6,619 bases of DNA from Robiginitomaculum sp. (GTDB lineage Bacteria > Pseudomonadota > Alphaproteobacteria > Caulobacterales > Maricaulaceae). Made by a program: the position numbers and the translations under genes. The notes below the pieces were generated by a model that was given only the letters and a program-made list of their open reading frames with translations, did no database searches and had not been told where the DNA came from. Location: the NCBI GenBank assembly GCA_026993275.1, contig JALWUB010000190.1, forward strand, positions 1 to 6,619, in the 5' to 3' direction. Below, in pieces: positions 6,419-6,619 of the stretch (its first letter is position 1; each line of letters opens with the position of its first letter).

Positions 6419-6619
6419 AAAGGTTGCGCCTTCCAGCGCCTTCAGCCTGAGCACAATCAGAAGATCGCGCAATTCCTGGCGTGCCGCCACATGGCTCATG
6501 GTGAATGAAATGGCGCTGCCCTCGTCGGTCAGATCCAGCAGGGTCAGGCCAGAGAGAAACAGCTCGCGGTAAATCACCCGCTCGCCAAAGCCCGGCGCCA
6601 GACGGAAGCCAAGCCGGGT
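6410..6619 (-). CDS. mipZ: Division-plane positioning ATPase MipZ, C-terminal fragment (gene runs off the window)
   Basis: The last 69 residues of a minus-strand gene are visible, open from the right edge to a TGA at 6412-6410. The fragment opens with GFRLAPGFGERVIYREL and continues with LFLSGLTLLDL and MSHVAARQELRDLL. This matches the C-terminus I know for MipZ, the ParA/MinD-like ATPase that forms a gradient from the chromosome poles and keeps FtsZ away from them in alphaproteobacteria lacking MinCD. The Walker and dimerisation motifs lie outside the window and cannot be checked. Full proteins are near 270-300 residues, so about a quarter is seen. The stop codon lies inside the last codons of the convergent carboxypeptidase gene. 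Confidence 0.8.
   Translation of the reverse strand, partial: TRLGFRLAPGFGERVIYRELFLSGLTLLDLTDEGSAISFTMSHVAARQELRDLLIVLRLKALEGATFSF

Noticed and set aside
6348..6572. A 74-codon plus-strand frame near the right edge
   Set aside because: It overlaps the carboxypeptidase end and lies antisense to the mipZ fragment; no motif or ribosome site supports it.

Overview
The window is GC-rich and gene-dense, with standard bacterial signals. Its gene set points to an alphaproteobacterium: the C-terminus of a MipZ-type division-plane ATPase, a plsY-dprA overlap, a phasin under a PhaR-like palindrome, and a D-Ala-D-Ala carboxypeptidase with a SPOR tail. The order or genus cannot be fixed from these genes alone. 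PHA storage is implied by the phasin and its putative operator.

Layout, left to right: (1) 3-722 (+) is the 3' end of a repetitive, lysine-free, probably exported protein built of beta-sandwich-like modules. It faces (2) a leftward two-gene unit at 2465-738, made of a DsrE-family small protein followed by a sulfide:quinone-oxidoreductase-like flavoprotein. (3) A 211-bp divergent gap (2466-2676) holds a small direct/inverted repeat cluster. It separates the DsrE gene from the rightward pair plsY-dprA (2677-4394), whose reading frames overlap by 4 bp. (4) A strong hairpin (4394-4420) lies between dprA and the leftward phasin gene (4920-4441). (5) A 196-bp divergent region (4921-5116) carries a textbook sigma70 promoter for the phasin and, directly upstream of it, a perfect 7-3-7 palindrome of PhaR type. 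(6) 5117-6418 (+) encodes a secreted PBP5/6-class D-Ala-D-Ala carboxypeptidase with a C-terminal SPOR domain. Its 3' end overlaps by 9 bp the convergent 3' end of (7) mipZ (6619-6410, partial).

Functionally these are separate modules: sulfide/persulfide chemistry (DsrE plus SQR-like enzyme), phospholipid synthesis (PlsY), DNA uptake/recombination (DprA), PHA granule coating (phasin), and envelope remodelling/cell division (carboxypeptidase-SPOR, MipZ). No stretch above 300 bp lacks a gene, and I see no tRNA, rRNA, CRISPR array or insertion sequence. I did not find a clearly undescribed multi-gene system. The points most worth a second look are the DsrE/SQR-like pair with its altered cysteine set, the lysine-free repeat protein at the left edge, and the phasin control region.
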